DNA of 64,000 nt from Methanosarcina siciliae T4/M (GCF_000970085.1 NZ_CP009506.1:2790001-2854000); one strand, 5' to 3'. Shown: positions 1 through 9,828, counted from the stretch's first letter. Notes: generated from the sequence alone by a model not told the origin. Numbers and translations are program-made.

Positions 1-744
1 AGCTTCTAACAGGGAAATCCGCAGTATACTTTTTACGGTTTGTTCCCATGTAAGTTCACACAGTCAACAGATATCAATATCCTGCATAGCCAGAGCTATT
101 CAGGGCGAGATGAATTCCATTTAAATTCTGGTTATTATCGGCTTGAACCTGAAGGCTTGAAATTCGTCAGGTGTTTTTCATTATTCCCTAAACCTGCCTG
201 TCAGGTATCTGCCGGTAAATTTTGATGTTGTTAACCCCAGAGGAACCTTCGAGACCACTATCCCCAAGCTCGATGTTCACTAGTTCGCTTTATATAATTC
301 TTCTTTTATACATATTATCCTATGCATGTTGATTTATTTTGTTAGGTCTGCTGAAATGGATTGTTCCTTTATTTTGAAAAAAATGGCTAAGTTATGATGT
401 TTTCTGGCCCAGCAGAATTGCATTTGGCACCCGAGTTTTGCTTCATGTAAAAGTGATCAGGGAATCGATAACCTATTTCTTTTGCTTTTTCTGCTTTTTT
501 GCAGGGCTTCCAGACAGGCTGGTAGAGGCGCCCAATGTACCTATGAATTGAAAAGCCGTTCCAGGGATAAAGAAAAGTATTCTTTCAGCCCATGGGCATT
601 TCTCCAATGTATTGTTTCTCTTAATTGCGGTGTCGTTTTGTTGGGCCCTTTATATCCGGCTGGCGGCCCGGTCCAGGTCGCACGCGGGTCAGGGGAATAA
701 AAAGGAAAGCGTCCTCCGGCCACCGGAATAGATTAACTGATTAA
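1..744. other. Left-edge region with no supported gene
   Basis: I see no convincing gene here. Short open frames exist on both strands but none resembles a known family or has a ribosome site. The frame running to about 288 ends in a plausible protein-like tail (NPRGTFETTIPKLDVH), so the right end of a decayed gene may lie here. A second small piece near 500-547 reads GLPDRLVEAP in one frame and resembles a piece at 47600-47655. Confidence 0.4.
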
Positions 745-1854
745 TCAGGAATCACCTGTATCTTTGCCCTGCCTGGAAATTTTCAGCTCCTTATCCCGAT
801 CCGCAAAATGAACAATGATGTCGGAAGAAGGCATTAATATATTCGCGTTTATCAGGGCTTTATATATTGCCGTGTTGAGCCTGTCCTCTGAAACTCTGGT
901 TTCCACGTAGTTTTCGATCCAGCACCTGGCTTTGAACCTCACTCCTGATCCGGTAAACTCGAGTAAGAGAGCCTGTATCGGTTGTTCGTGCATGATCCAG
1001 GTTTCCTGCTTCATAGCCTCAATAATCAGGTTTCGTACATACTCGATATCAGGACCGTAGGATACAACTACATCGGTCTCAACACGGAACATCCTGCCGG
1101 GTATGGAATAATTCGTGACAAGATCCACCCCGATAATGGAGTTTGGGATTACTACCAGTCGGTTATCCCTGGTGAGGATGCGAGTCGACCGCCATCCGAT
1201 TTCTATAACATCTCCCCAGGTATCGAGTTTTTCTATACGAATGCGGTCTCCGATCCTGAAGGGGCGGTCGATTAGCAGCACGATCCCTGTAATTATATCC
1301 GCAAGCGTCGCCTGGGCTGCAAGACCAATTATGATTCCTCCGATACCCAGGGCAGTAAGGGACGCGGTAAATGCGGCTCCTGTGATCCCGAAATGTTCAA
1401 GAAGCACAATTATGGCCAGAAAACCGAAAACCAGAAAAAATATGTATTGTAGGGTGCGGATAATTCGCTGGTCGATCTCTTCCCTATCTTTCAGGGGCAC
1501 CCGGGAGAGATACCAGTTTGAAGCAATGGATATGAGGCGAAAAATAAAGTAGACTCCTATACACCAGCAGAGAAGGAAGAAGAAGTCATCCACGAGTCCT
1601 GCATAGAACCTGGATTCACTGAACAACTTTACTATGGCTTTCAGACCCCACAGCACGATGAAAAGCATCAGAAGGCTTTCCAGAAGGCGGAGAATCCGGT
1701 CATCAGCTTTTGTTTCTGTCTTTTTGATCATCGGCCAGAGAAGGTGCTTCAGGATTAACCGGCTTACTATTATTGCTCCCATTGTCAGCAACAGAATAAC
1801 GGCAAGTCTCAGGAGGATTCCACCAAGGGGAAGCACCTGTTCAATCTCAACCAT
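745..1854 (-). CDS. MscS-family small-conductance mechanosensitive channel
   Basis: Membrane channel expected to open under membrane tension and release solutes on osmotic downshock. The 369-residue product has four or so N-terminal hydrophobic segments, then the MscS signature: a Gly/Ala-rich pore helix (SLTALGIGGIIIGLAAQ), the segment LADIITGIVLLIDRPFRIGD, and a beta domain (VIEIGWRSTRILTRDNRLVVIPNS) with a C-terminal alpha/beta domain. The open frame extends 39 codons upstream to 1971, but an ATG at 1854 is preceded by GGGGAGG and the hydrophobic region begins right after it, so I chose that start. It stands alone; the next gene on the strand is almost 400 bases upstream. Family assignment is firm, the gating stimulus is inferred. 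Confidence 0.92.
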   Translation of the reverse strand: MVEIEQVLPLGGILLRLAVILLLTMGAIIVSRLILKHLLWPMIKKTETKADDRILRLLESLLMLFIVLWGLKAIVKLFSESRFYAGLVDDFFFLLCWCIGVYFIFRLISIASNWYLSRVPLKDREEIDQRIIRTLQYIFFLVFGFLAIIVLLEHFGITGAAFTASLTALGIGGIIIGLAAQATLADIITGIVLLIDRPFRIGDRIRIEKLDTWGDVIEIGWRSTRILTRDNRLVVIPNSIIGVDLVTNYSIPGRMFRVETDVVVSYGPDIEYVRNLIIEAMKQETWIMHEQPIQALLLEFTGSGVRFKARCWIENYVETRVSEDRLNTAIYKALINANILMPSSDIIVHFADRDKELKISRQGKDTGDS

Positions 1855-2248
1855 TATATTCCTCCCCAATCTCCGACGGTCCCTGCACCAGAAGCTTTCA
1901 GGTATAACGAAAGCTTCAGGTATATTCTTTCTTGCCTGCCTTTTTAAGTCCGAATCTCCCTGATAGTCCACTCACTCGTCGTCTGATTTCCCTGATCAGG
2001 TTGATGAAAATAAAGAAAAAATTAGTAACTTTGGAAAAAATAAGCAATTTTCACCTTGTTTTTCCTTGAATTTAAAGATAGAAAAATGGAAATCCGATCT
2101 TCTCCATTTTTTTATTATGATTTCGGATTTTTATTGTGATTTCGGACAGCGCAGAGATTATGTGAACTGAAGGCGAGCAATCTCTTATTTGGAGAGTTTA
2201 TTTCTCTCTATATCATTTCTCGAGTTTCTTCCGTTTCCTTATAGCTTT
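1855..2248. other. Intergenic region with a 19-bp direct repeat
   Basis: AT-rich stretch between the MscS gene and the first DUF6325 gene. It should hold the MscS promoter (minus strand). A 19-base unit occurs twice in tandem at 2109-2127 and 2128-2146 with one mismatch (TTTTTATTATGATTTCGGA and the version with G). No gene seen. Confidence 0.5.
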
Positions 2249-2809
2249 TCAGGCTGCAGCAGTTGCTTCTTGGGATTTTTGTTCTTCTTCAGCGAAGTTA
2301 ACTGCTTCTGACAGTTCCTGTCCTACTAAAGCCAGCAGCTCGGGGGTGAGCATGCCCTGGGAAACAAGTACTCCTCCCGCATCTTTGATCGCCTGCTTGA
2401 GTTCTTTTGCCCAGAGATGTTCGATGATAAGAATAGCAGCGGCGGTGCCTTCCGGGATTGCATCGGTTACTTCCAGAATATCTTCTTCGGTAATTCCGTA
2501 GTTTTCCTGGGCTGCTGCCATTGCTCCTTCTTCCATGCCTATCTCGGCTCCCTCCACACCTCCGGCTCCAAAGCCCAGGAGTCCGCCTACTACGGCTCCG
2601 AAATGCATTCTCTCCTCTTTGTCCAGCTGAGAAGCTTCCATATACTTGATGCTTCCATTTTCGTCTTTCCACACGAACAGCAGGTCAATGAGCCTGATAA
2701 TTCCCTTTTCCATGATTGACCCAAGTTCACGCCTGATCTGGCCGTGGAAATCCGGATTATCAAATACTATTACTAAGAGCTGCATAGGTCCATACATTAC
2801 TTCTGCCAT
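2249..2809 (-). CDS. DUF6325 family protein, copy 1
   Basis: A 186-residue soluble-looking protein of unknown function matching the DUF6325 pattern: N-terminal YGPMQLLVIVF, a middle IIRLIDLLFVWKDENG, and a C-terminal PEGTAAAILIIEHLWAKELK followed by a GGVLVSQGML segment. A glycine-rich insert (FGAVVGGLLGFGAGGVEGAE, about residues 70-90) is like the glycine zipper of DUF1269 proteins and could insert in or lie on a membrane. The ATG at 2809 follows AGGGGGA. It is paralogous to the gene at 4044-4604 (about 81% identical, 150 of 186 residues counted by eye), with leaders also alike. A stress or envelope role is only a guess from the neighbourhood. Confidence 0.85.
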   Translation of the reverse strand: MAEVMYGPMQLLVIVFDNPDFHGQIRRELGSIMEKGIIRLIDLLFVWKDENGSIKYMEASQLDKEERMHFGAVVGGLLGFGAGGVEGAEIGMEEGAMAAAQENYGITEEDILEVTDAIPEGTAAAILIIEHLWAKELKQAIKDAGGVLVSQGMLTPELLALVGQELSEAVNFAEEEQKSQEATAAA

Positions 2810-2825
2810 TTGTTTTCCCCCTGTT

Positions 2826-2886
2826 GAAGTTCTTTTTCTTTCTCTTTCTCTTTTTCTTTTTCCTCTTTTTCTTCTTCCTCTGCTGC
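2826..2886. repeat. Polypyrimidine/polypurine tract in the DUF6325 leader
   Basis: Almost pure pyrimidine on the plus strand, hence GA-rich in the minus-strand transcript just upstream of the DUF6325 copy 1 start. The same position in copy 2 (about 4630-4660) has a shorter tract. Expansion of a simple repeat after duplication is the likely explanation. Confidence 0.6.
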
Positions 2887-3199
2887 CCGCCTTCCGTTAA
2901 CCTTTTCTCTGTTTCCCATTCCTCATTAAAGGGGGCAAAGGCTGTCCGGATAAGCCGTGAAATCTCCCGCATCTCCGCGGCTATCTTCCCCTTTTCCCCC
3001 TCTCCGGAATTCAGCATCCGAAAAACAGTTTCGACAGCATCAGCAATGCTACATATAAAATCCAGTTTATATAAACTCGAGCACATATAAAAATGCACAT
3101 AAGATCAAAAAATTCCGGAAACAGGAACAAGAAAACGGAATTAAAAAAGAGCAGGCTAAATAAAAAGAATTTGAAAGAGAAAAGGGTGAGGAAAACCCT

Positions 3200-3845
3200 T
3201 CACTCGGAATTTATTTGTTTCTTCTGTATTGAAGAACATTCCCTGGCCGATTTCCTCTTCGGATCCCATGGAAAGGGCGAAGTTATCTTCATTGCTGATG
3301 GTAAGGGGGTAGCCCTGGATTGAAACATCGTCGAGCTTACCAAATTTGTCATCCGACTCTATGGTCGTTGCGTTTGCGTAGTCAATGAGTCAGAGCTCTT
3401 CGATCTGGGCAATGCTGTCTACTGCGCCCTGGAAGACCTGGTTGACATGGACTCTGAAAACAACGACATCGTCTTCGTCTTCAATGTCATCAAGTTCCAC
3501 ATCCCGGGTGCTGCCGGTAGTGTTGCCGTCCGTCGCGACTGAAATGATTTCGTCATCTACGTATTCTCCGTCCCTGGCGATTCGAGCCAGACTTTCTCAC
3601 CGTCAACATCGACCTGCTTTGCTTCGAGGATATAGCCTTCCCCGAGATCGAGGATTTCCCCGGTTCTGAGGGTGTACTTGTCATCACTGTCAAGAACGAG
3701 CATGGCAAGTTTATCAGCTCTGTCAGGTTTGAGCGGGATGAACTTCTGTGCACCGAACCCGATCATTCTGTAGTTGTCCCAGCCAGCAGCCGGGTTATAG
3801 TATTCGTACCCGACAGGACTGAAACGGACAAAGAACTTACGTAAT
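3200..3845 (-). pseudogene. Broken S-layer protein domain (Methanosarcina S-layer family, DUF1608 type)
   Basis: Reading the minus strand from 3845 gives GYEYYNPAAGWDNYRMIGFG, then a segment ILDLGEGYILEAKQVDVDGE, then after a frame change near 3590 DGEYVDDEIISVATDGNTTG, VELDDIEDEDDVVVFRVHVN and a tail SIQGYPLTISNEDNFALSMG. This is the duplicated S-layer domain of Methanosarcina envelope proteins. Lesions: a frameshift near 3590, a TGA at 3390-3392 where a Trp codon is expected (before LIDYANAT), no signal peptide, and only one of the usual two domains. It lies between the two DUF6325 copies, so it was either there before their duplication or arrived with it. Confidence 0.85.
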
Positions 3846-3851
3846 TGATAT

Positions 3852-3902
3852 GGGATCTAAATAAAAATGGAATCTAAACAAAAATGGGATCTAAATAAAA
3901 TA
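3852..3902. repeat. 17-bp tandem repeat, 3 units
   Basis: Three adjacent 17-base units at 3852-3868, 3869-3885 and 3886-3902, based on GGGATCTAAATAAAAAT with one to three changes. They lie upstream of the S-layer relic (minus-strand sense). Confidence 0.7.
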
Positions 3903-4043
3903 TAGCATTGAGCCTTAAGAAAATGTATAAAATAAGAATGAAGGAACTGTTTCCACTTCCCTCCCTACACTTTACTTTATTCAGAAATCGTTGTTTTTGC
4001 CATGCAACCAATTCCCGGAAACTTTCCGTTTCTTCGCGGCCTT

Positions 4044-4604
4044 TCAGACTGCAGCAGCTGCTTCGTGAGATTTTTGTTCTTCTTCAGCGAAGTTAACAGC
4101 TTCTGCCAGCTCATCTCCAACTAACATCAGCAGTCCTGGGGTGAGCATTCCCTGAGAGATAAGTACCCCTCTTGAATCCCGGAGCGCCTGTTTTAGTTGT
4201 TTTGCCCAGAGGTGTTCGATGATGAGGATAGCAGCGGCGGTGCCTTCCGGGATTGCATCGGTTACTTCCATAATATCTCCTTCGGTAATTCCGTAGTTTT
4301 CCTGGGCTGCTGCCAGAGCTCCTTCTTCCATGCCTATCTTTGCTCCCTCCACACCTCCGGCTCCAAAGCCCAGGAGTCCGCCTACTACGGCTCCGAAACG
4401 CATTCTCTCTTTTTCGTTCAGCTGTGTTGCTTCCAGAGAGGTAACATTTCCATCATTGTCTTTCCATACGAACAGCAGGTCAATGAGCCGGATAATCCCT
4501 TTTTCCATGACTGACTCAAGTTCGCGGCGGATCTGGCCGTGAAATTTCGGGTCTTCGAATGCAATAACTAACATCTGCATAGGTCCATACATTACTTCAG
4601 CCAT
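4044..4604 (-). CDS. DUF6325 family protein, copy 2
   Basis: A 186-residue paralogue of the product at 2249-2809, equal in length and about 81% identical by eye. The glycine-rich insert (FGAVVGGLLGFGAGGVEGAK) and the PEGTAAAILIIEHLWAK block are the most conserved parts. The ATG at 4604 follows the same AGGGGGA ribosome site. Similarity to copy 1 continues about 240 bases upstream, through the leader and into likely promoter sequence, so a segment of roughly 0.8 kb was duplicated rather than just the reading frame. Both copies are open and complete. Function unknown. Confidence 0.85.
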   Translation of the reverse strand: MAEVMYGPMQMLVIAFEDPKFHGQIRRELESVMEKGIIRLIDLLFVWKDNDGNVTSLEATQLNEKERMRFGAVVGGLLGFGAGGVEGAKIGMEEGALAAAQENYGITEGDIMEVTDAIPEGTAAAILIIEHLWAKQLKQALRDSRGVLISQGMLTPGLLMLVGDELAEAVNFAEEEQKSHEAAAAV

Positions 4605-4839
4605 TTATTTTCCCCCTTTGAAGATCATCTTTTCTTCCCTTCTTTCTCTTCCTCTGCTGCTCACATTCTGTTTACCTTTTCCCTGTTTCCCCATTCTTCA
4701 CTGAAGGGGTAAGACTATCCGGATAAGCCGTGAAATTTCCTACATTTCCGGTGGCTATCTTTCCCTTTTACTCTTCTCCGGAATTCAGTACTCGAAAAAC
4801 GGTCTCAGCAGCATTGGCAATCTACATATAATACTAAAT

Positions 4840-5606
4840 TTATATAAAATTGAGCAGATACAAAAACGCAAGTTTGTTATCCTGCGCCCAACACAGGATG
4901 GAGTCGATGGCCAGGGTCAACAGAAAAAAGGTGCCGGCGGCGAACATCATGGCAAGGCTGATCCATCGCCCGCGGCTTTTTTGTGCAGATTCATAATCAT
5001 GATGTGGAGGCTGATGACCGGCACCCATGCAGGAAAGAGAAGCGGCACCCAGTAACTGAAGCTGATAGTCACCAGTAAGATGAGCGTGCGCCACCGAATA
5101 GGTTAAAAAGGTCAGTCAGCGCGGCATGATGCGGGTGCGAAACGCGATGGTGCCCAACGAGATTATGAATACGCCTGCCATGCGAATGGAATAGACATTG
5201 GTGATGGTAAACATCAGCTTCCTACTAAAGGTGTATACGCCGCCGGTAATCACCAAGTCCGGTTCAAGAGCATATCTGGTCAGGAGCCCGCCCGCCAATG
5301 CCGCCGCGACAAAAAGTGTAGCCCCAGGTACAGCAATCCGCTGCCAATGAACACGCTCGAAAAGAAACGGTCCTCTAACTGTCCTATGTGGTCGCGCATC
5401 ACACCGATGAACCACAGGAAGGCGATCCCGGCGAATGGCACTATGCTCAGGCCCCGGCTACGGTCTTTGCTTGCTCCTCCAACCAGAACCGCCGGCGGAC
5501 CGGAGGGAATAGAGAGCCGGATGAGCACATTGGAGGTGATATGCAGCACGGCAAAGAGGATACAAAAGGGCAACCTGTGGAACTGCTGCTCTTTACCCCT
5601 AACCAA
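4840..5606 (-). pseudogene. Broken multi-pass membrane protein gene
   Basis: Three overlapping minus-strand frames join into one polytopic membrane protein of roughly 230-240 residues: a first part (LPFCILFAVLHITSNVLIRL ... GIAFLWFIGVMRDHIGQLED), a second (ITNVYSIRMAGVFIISLGTI) and a third (ISLAMMFAAGTFFLLTLAID). Lesions are a frameshift near 5300-5400, a TGA directly after RTRIMPR (about 5116) where Trp fits, and another frame change near 5065: the hidden frame reads LVTISFSYWVPLLF. I do not recognise a named family. Base composition is more GC-rich than the surroundings, which may mean transfer from elsewhere. Confidence 0.75.
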
Positions 5607-5709
5607 AGAGCAGGTCAGCTCCGAAAGTCGCCTTCAATTCATGCTCTTTTCCAGAATGAATATGGCTAGTGTGCCTTCAAGGACAGTTATGTCTAAAGTA
5701 GCAGTTGTT

Positions 5710-6243
5710 TCACTGTGCCGGAGGCTTTTCAACTTCCCCGGCTGCAAAGGCCGCAATCTCTCCTGAAAGCTCGTCTCCCACAGTCAACGTCACCACATTG
5801 GCATTGTAACTGCTCATGCTGTTGATGACCCTTTCGCTGTAAATGTTTTCGAGCAAGAGCAGGAGAGCCGAACTGTCGGGTTTCAGGGCATTCCCGAGTT
5901 CTTCTAAGTTACCTTTCTTGATTGGGCGCCCGAGGTATTTCCCGGCAACGCCACCGATCACAGCTCCGCCTACGACCCAGGCCAGCACGCCTGCGGGCCC
6001 CCCTATGAGAGCCAGAACTCCGCCGCCAACCGCTCCGATTGCCGCACCGAGAACTCCCCTTCCCGGTTCGTGGATGTGTACCTTTCCTTTTTCGTCATGT
6101 TCGACTACTGCCTGTGCGACAATTTCATAATTGTCCAGTTTGCCTTCAGACTTTACTTCCTTGAGGATTTCTTCTGCTTTTTTCTGTCCGTCAAAGCAAA
6201 GCGCCACAATGTTATAGACTTTTGATTTTTCTTCTTTTCCCAT
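5710..6243 (-). CDS. DUF1269 family protein
   Basis: A 177-residue protein with the DUF1269 layout: an N-terminal alpha/beta part (VYNIVALCFDGQKKAEEILK), a central Gly-zipper hydrophobic hairpin (about residues 65-105, AAIGAVGGGVLALIGGPAGV and VVGGAVIGGVAG), and a C-terminal part with SSALLLLLENIYSERVINSM. Likely membrane-associated; function unknown. The start follows GTGGGGAA but at a longer spacing than its neighbours. A second member lies at 15370-15858, and the DUF6325 pair carries a similar glycine-rich insert. Confidence 0.85.
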   Translation of the reverse strand: MGKEEKSKVYNIVALCFDGQKKAEEILKEVKSEGKLDNYEIVAQAVVEHDEKGKVHIHEPGRGVLGAAIGAVGGGVLALIGGPAGVLAWVVGGAVIGGVAGKYLGRPIKKGNLEELGNALKPDSSALLLLLENIYSERVINSMSSYNANVVTLTVGDELSGEIAAFAAGEVEKPPAQ

Positions 6244-6543
6244 AGATATTATTCCCCACTTATTTAGGTTTCTTGATGTGTAGTCCTGACGGACTATCTA
6301 TCGTATTTCCTTTTAATAAATGCTATTTTGTAATATATATCTCTTCACACATGTTTGCTTTCGCAGAATCTTGTTTTTGTTTTGAAGGTTCTATCTCTTT
6401 TGAACAAAAAGGAGGTTTTATTAGAGGGAGATATACGGTGGAAATCAATAACTCTATAAAAAAGATAGAATCGGGCAATCAATTGTTTTCGGATCAGGGG
6501 TTCGGAGCAGCACCCATGAATCCGGTTGCAAGGGGTTGAGATC
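6244..6543. other. Intergenic, nothing recognised
   Basis: Between the AI-2E family gene and the DUF1269 gene. It should contain the DUF1269 promoter (minus strand). The open frames on either strand look like noise. Confidence 0.4.
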
Positions 6544-7617
6544 TCAGGCTCCATTTTCGTCTTCTTTTTCCTCCACCTGATCTCTGGTCCCACTTGATTC
6601 CATCAGTTTAGCTATCAAGCGTGTATCCTCGGAACTTTCCAGAACTATTTTTACAACCATTGTGAGAGGTACGGCAATCAGCGCACCTGCAGCTCCAAGT
6701 ATGAAGGACCAGTAAAACAAAGAAAGGAATACAATCGTCGGAGATAATTTCAAACCCTTTCCTGCAATAGACGGGAAAACGACATTTTCCACAAGTGCAT
6801 TGATAATAGTGGCGATGGCAAGGACAGCTACTGCCCCTATAAGCCCGTATTTGAACAGGCCAAGGAGCATAGGTGGAATAGTGGCCATATAAAAGCCAAG
6901 ATAAGGGATGTAACCGAAAAGGAAGAACAGGAGACCCCAGAGGAGAGCAAAATCTATACCTCCGAGAAGGAAAATGATGGCAACTCCAATGCCCCCAAGC
7001 AAGTTGGTTTCAGTTCTCAGGAGCATGTAATTTATGACGGTTCTGCTTAATTCGGCAAACTTCGAAAGCGGGGTTTGTTGATCTCCAGCTTCTTTTTGCA
7101 CCCTATCTGGTACACCTGCAGCATCCAGAAGTAAAAAAGTTGTCGTGACAACAATGAGCACAATTGTTGAGCCGGCACTTAAAGCTCCTGTAATAATTTC
7201 CCCGGACACATTGAAGGCAAATGCTGCAAGACCTTGCAGTACCTCATCAACGGAGTATCCAACTTTGGGCAAATATGCCGAAATACTGTTCAGAATAATC
7301 TGCGACTGGATTTGATAGTCCGGAATCTGGTCACTTAGCTGGATTAAAGAGCTTACGAACAGAACAGCGGTTCCAAAAAAAGCAAAAATGAAAAAAAGGA
7401 TTACCATAAAAACGCTAGCTGTCCCGGGAACCCCTTTTCTGATGAGCCAGCGAACCAGAGGGGCAAAGATTAGAAAGGCAAAGAGAGCGAAAAAAACCGG
7501 TACAAGTACAGTCGAAATCGCCTTCATACCGAGTGTAAGGAAAATTGCTGCAGTGCTGTAAATTAAAATTTTGGCTGGTGTTAAACCAGTATTTGAATTA
7601 GTATTTATATCCCCCAA
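6544..7617 (-). CDS. AI-2E transporter family (PerM/UPF0118) membrane protein
   Basis: A 357-residue protein with about eight hydrophobic segments, typical of the AI-2E exporter/PerM family. Marks include the N-terminal VLVPVFFALFAFLIFAPLVR, the long periplasmic-type loop, and the family end block IPYLGFYMATIPPMLLGLFK followed by NALVENVVFPSIAGKGLKLS. Members export small molecules or act as ion/proton antiporters; the substrate here is unknown. Start is a TTG at 7617 preceded by GGGGGTAAG; no ATG lies near the N-terminus. The C-terminus is acidic and hydrophilic. Confidence 0.88.
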   Translation of the reverse strand: MGDINTNSNTGLTPAKILIYSTAAIFLTLGMKAISTVLVPVFFALFAFLIFAPLVRWLIRKGVPGTASVFMVILFFIFAFFGTAVLFVSSLIQLSDQIPDYQIQSQIILNSISAYLPKVGYSVDEVLQGLAAFAFNVSGEIITGALSAGSTIVLIVVTTTFLLLDAAGVPDRVQKEAGDQQTPLSKFAELSRTVINYMLLRTETNLLGGIGVAIIFLLGGIDFALLWGLLFFLFGYIPYLGFYMATIPPMLLGLFKYGLIGAVAVLAIATIINALVENVVFPSIAGKGLKLSPTIVFLSLFYWSFILGAAGALIAVPLTMVVKIVLESSEDTRLIAKLMESSGTRDQVEEKEDENGA

Positions 7618-7949
7618 TCTTTCTTACCCCCAATTTTTACTTCCTACTTTCGTTTTCCAAATTCATACAGGTCAACTTCCCTGTTCTGTTCCGAACTTCC
7701 ACGCATATAGGTTGAGGAAAATTAAAAATCAGTAACTTCACATCCTGTTTTTTCAGTAGAATTTAATAACGGAAGAAGGTAAAGACCTATTTTATCCATT
7801 TTTTAATTAATGTGTTAAGTCCCTAATTTGACACATATAAGTATAAAGTCCAGTATATATATAAATTAACATATATAGTATCTGGACCAAGATTTAACTG
7901 GTAGGAAAGGAAGAACGGGATTTAATCGGGAATTATCAGCCAGGATGAC
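7618..7949. other. AT-rich intergenic region, probable promoter
   Basis: Runs such as GTATATATATAAATT (about 7853-7867) make good archaeal TATA boxes for the minus-strand AI-2E family gene or its neighbourhood. No gene seen. Confidence 0.4.
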
Positions 7950-8876
7950 TCAGGAGTAGGAGTTTCTCTTTGCTGCGTTCTCTCTTGAGTTCATGTTCAT
8001 GCTTTCGGCAACGTCAAAGCCTTTACGTACAGGCAGTTCCTTCACTTCTCTCCGTTCCGGTGCATCGTCTGGCAGTGCAGCTACTATCCGTGAATACCAG
8101 TTACCTGCAGAGCCTGCGGAAATCCCGTGGGCAAAAATACTTATGAGGACTATAGTAATCACAGCAAGGTTTATCGTTTCAAGTCCAGGAATTCCTTTTG
8201 CCTCTTCCACAGCAATGAATAATAGGACGACTGATGCTAGCCCTCTGGGCCCGGACCAGCCCAGGAAGATGACAGTTTCCCGGTGCAGTTTCGTACCTAT
8301 CAGGGAGATTCCCACAGGGACCATCCCGCTAAAAAAACCGCCACGAATCCGCTTCCTTCCACCGTATCAGCCACAAGCCAGGAGATGACGGCAAGGGTCA
8401 GAAATTCTATCCTGTGGTAAAGTCCGGACGTCCAGCCGGCCTTTACGGCTCTGCTTGAAAGCCATCTCCCTAACAGGCCCAGGACGCAAGGAAGAAGATG
8501 AAGAACGGGATTTCCCCTCCGTCATTGAGCCCACTTTCGATGTTCAGGCCCTGCCGGATCCGGACAGGCACTTTGGGGTTGTTTACTATCAGCTGGCCCA
8601 ACCCGGCATCGGTCGGGGGCAAGGATGGCGCCGAGAAGCGCAGCTTCGGCAAGGATCAGATCCGGGAAAAGAAATGCAGCATTTGATCAGGTCAAGCCCT
8701 TCCGGGCTAAGGAGCATTCCGGCCGTAACAAAAATCATCGGGGCTGTGACGACAGTACCCGAGATTTTTCGGGAAACAAGGCTGAAAGCAAAGAGCAATA
8801 CTGAAAAGGCTATGACAAAGTTTGTGATTTCTGCTTCCATGGATGTTCTTTTTTTCGAGTTTTTCCGCGTATTCAC
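7950..8876 (-). pseudogene. Broken Na+/H+ antiporter (CPA1/NhaP type)
   Basis: Fragments in three minus-strand frames reconstruct a CPA1-type cation/proton antiporter. N-terminal part (from GTG 8876 or ATG 8840): ITNFVIAFSVLLFAFSLVSR, then SGTVVTAPMIFVTAGMLLSP. Middle part: PTDAGLGQLIVNNPKVPVRI followed by GLNIESGLNDG, the conserved ion-binding region. C-terminal part: ETVIFLGWSGPRGLASVVLL, the antiporter GPRG signature. At least two frameshifts (near 8650 and near 8470) plus a frame change near 8330 break it. The hydrophilic tail is intact, so decay is recent enough for all regions to be readable. It lies just downstream of the SBF transporter gene on the same strand. Confidence 0.88.
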
Positions 8877-8912
8877 TCTACAGGTACCCTGTTTTTCCCG
8901 CTCCCGGACGAT

Positions 8913-9779
8913 TTATGCAAGCTTTTCCGCCCGCTTTCCCAGCTCTTCCCCTATAAACATAAGCAGGATGAGACCTGCCAGTGCCACTACCATGATCATG
9001 ACCATTACTTCAGGGTCTGTGAAATTAAGTGCGGAAATTGCCAGGGCTGCCGAAAGGTTGCGCTGGGCAGTCCCTAGAGCAAGTACTCTTTTTACAGGTC
9101 CGGCAGACCCCCCGAGGAAATAGCCGATAATAAACGAAATAAGCAGGAAAACTGCTGCCGCAAGGACCGCTGTACTGCCTATAACGCTTATGAGGTCCGA
9201 GAGGTAGACTACAAAGAAAGCCACAAAAAGGACAAGCAGGGAAAGGTTAGTAGCCTGGGTCATCAGGGGCAGAAGCCCGCTGGCAATTTCCTCGTATCTT
9301 GCCCGGATGAACAGGGCAAGAATAAGGGGGAGGAGCATCAGCAGAATGAGGGACTTTGCTATGTCCCAGGGGCTTATTGTAACCCCCGAGAGAAAAAGCG
9401 GAAGGACTATCGGGACGTAAAAAATGGTTACCACCATCAGGAGTACCATAAGCCCTACTGCAAAAGCAGTGTCCCCTTTTGCCACCTGTGCGAGCTTCGG
9501 CAGGAACGGGGCTCCTGCGGAAGTACCGAGCAGGAATAGGCCGATTGAAAGCCCTTCGGAAAGAGGAAATATTAGCAGTACCCCGAGAGCTAGCAACGGG
9601 ACCAGTATGAAATTAGCCGCCAGTGAGAGAATTACCAGCTTCCTGTTGCTCAGAGGGGCCAGAATCTGCTGCACCGTAAGGGAAAATCCCATCCCAAGCA
9701 TACTGGTAAGCACGAAGACCAATGTGCCAAGGACGCCTATAGTCTCAAGAAAATTCAAAAAAGAGGTGGTTTCAACCAT
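8913..9779 (-). CDS. Bile acid:sodium symporter (SBF/BASS) family transporter
   Basis: A 288-residue polytopic protein with about nine hydrophobic segments and the SBF/BASS features: an early SMLGMGFSLTVQQIL, the cross-over motif GTSAGAPFLPKLAQVAKGD, and the second cross-over segment LALGTAQRNLSAALAISALN near the end. Family members move organic acids with sodium; the substrate here cannot be told. The ATG at 9779 follows GGGAGGAAGA. The dead Na+/H+ antiporter gene lies 36 bases downstream and a LURP-one gene about 50 bases upstream, all on one strand, so they may once have been one transcript. Confidence 0.88.
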   Translation of the reverse strand: MVETTSFLNFLETIGVLGTLVFVLTSMLGMGFSLTVQQILAPLSNRKLVILSLAANFILVPLLALGVLLIFPLSEGLSIGLFLLGTSAGAPFLPKLAQVAKGDTAFAVGLMVLLMVVTIFYVPIVLPLFLSGVTISPWDIAKSLILLMLLPLILALFIRARYEEIASGLLPLMTQATNLSLLVLFVAFFVVYLSDLISVIGSTAVLAAAVFLLISFIIGYFLGGSAGPVKRVLALGTAQRNLSAALAISALNFTDPEVMVMIMVVALAGLILLMFIGEELGKRAEKLA

Positions 9780-9828
9780 TCTTCCTCCCTTCTTCCCCTT
9801 TCTTTCTTTTTCTTACAAACTTCTCACG

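Noticed and set aside
2760..3098. 112-codon minus-strand frame upstream of DUF6325 copy 1
   Set aside because: It overlaps the real gene start in another frame and its Lys/Arg-rich centre comes from the purine tract; copy 2 lacks an equivalent frame.
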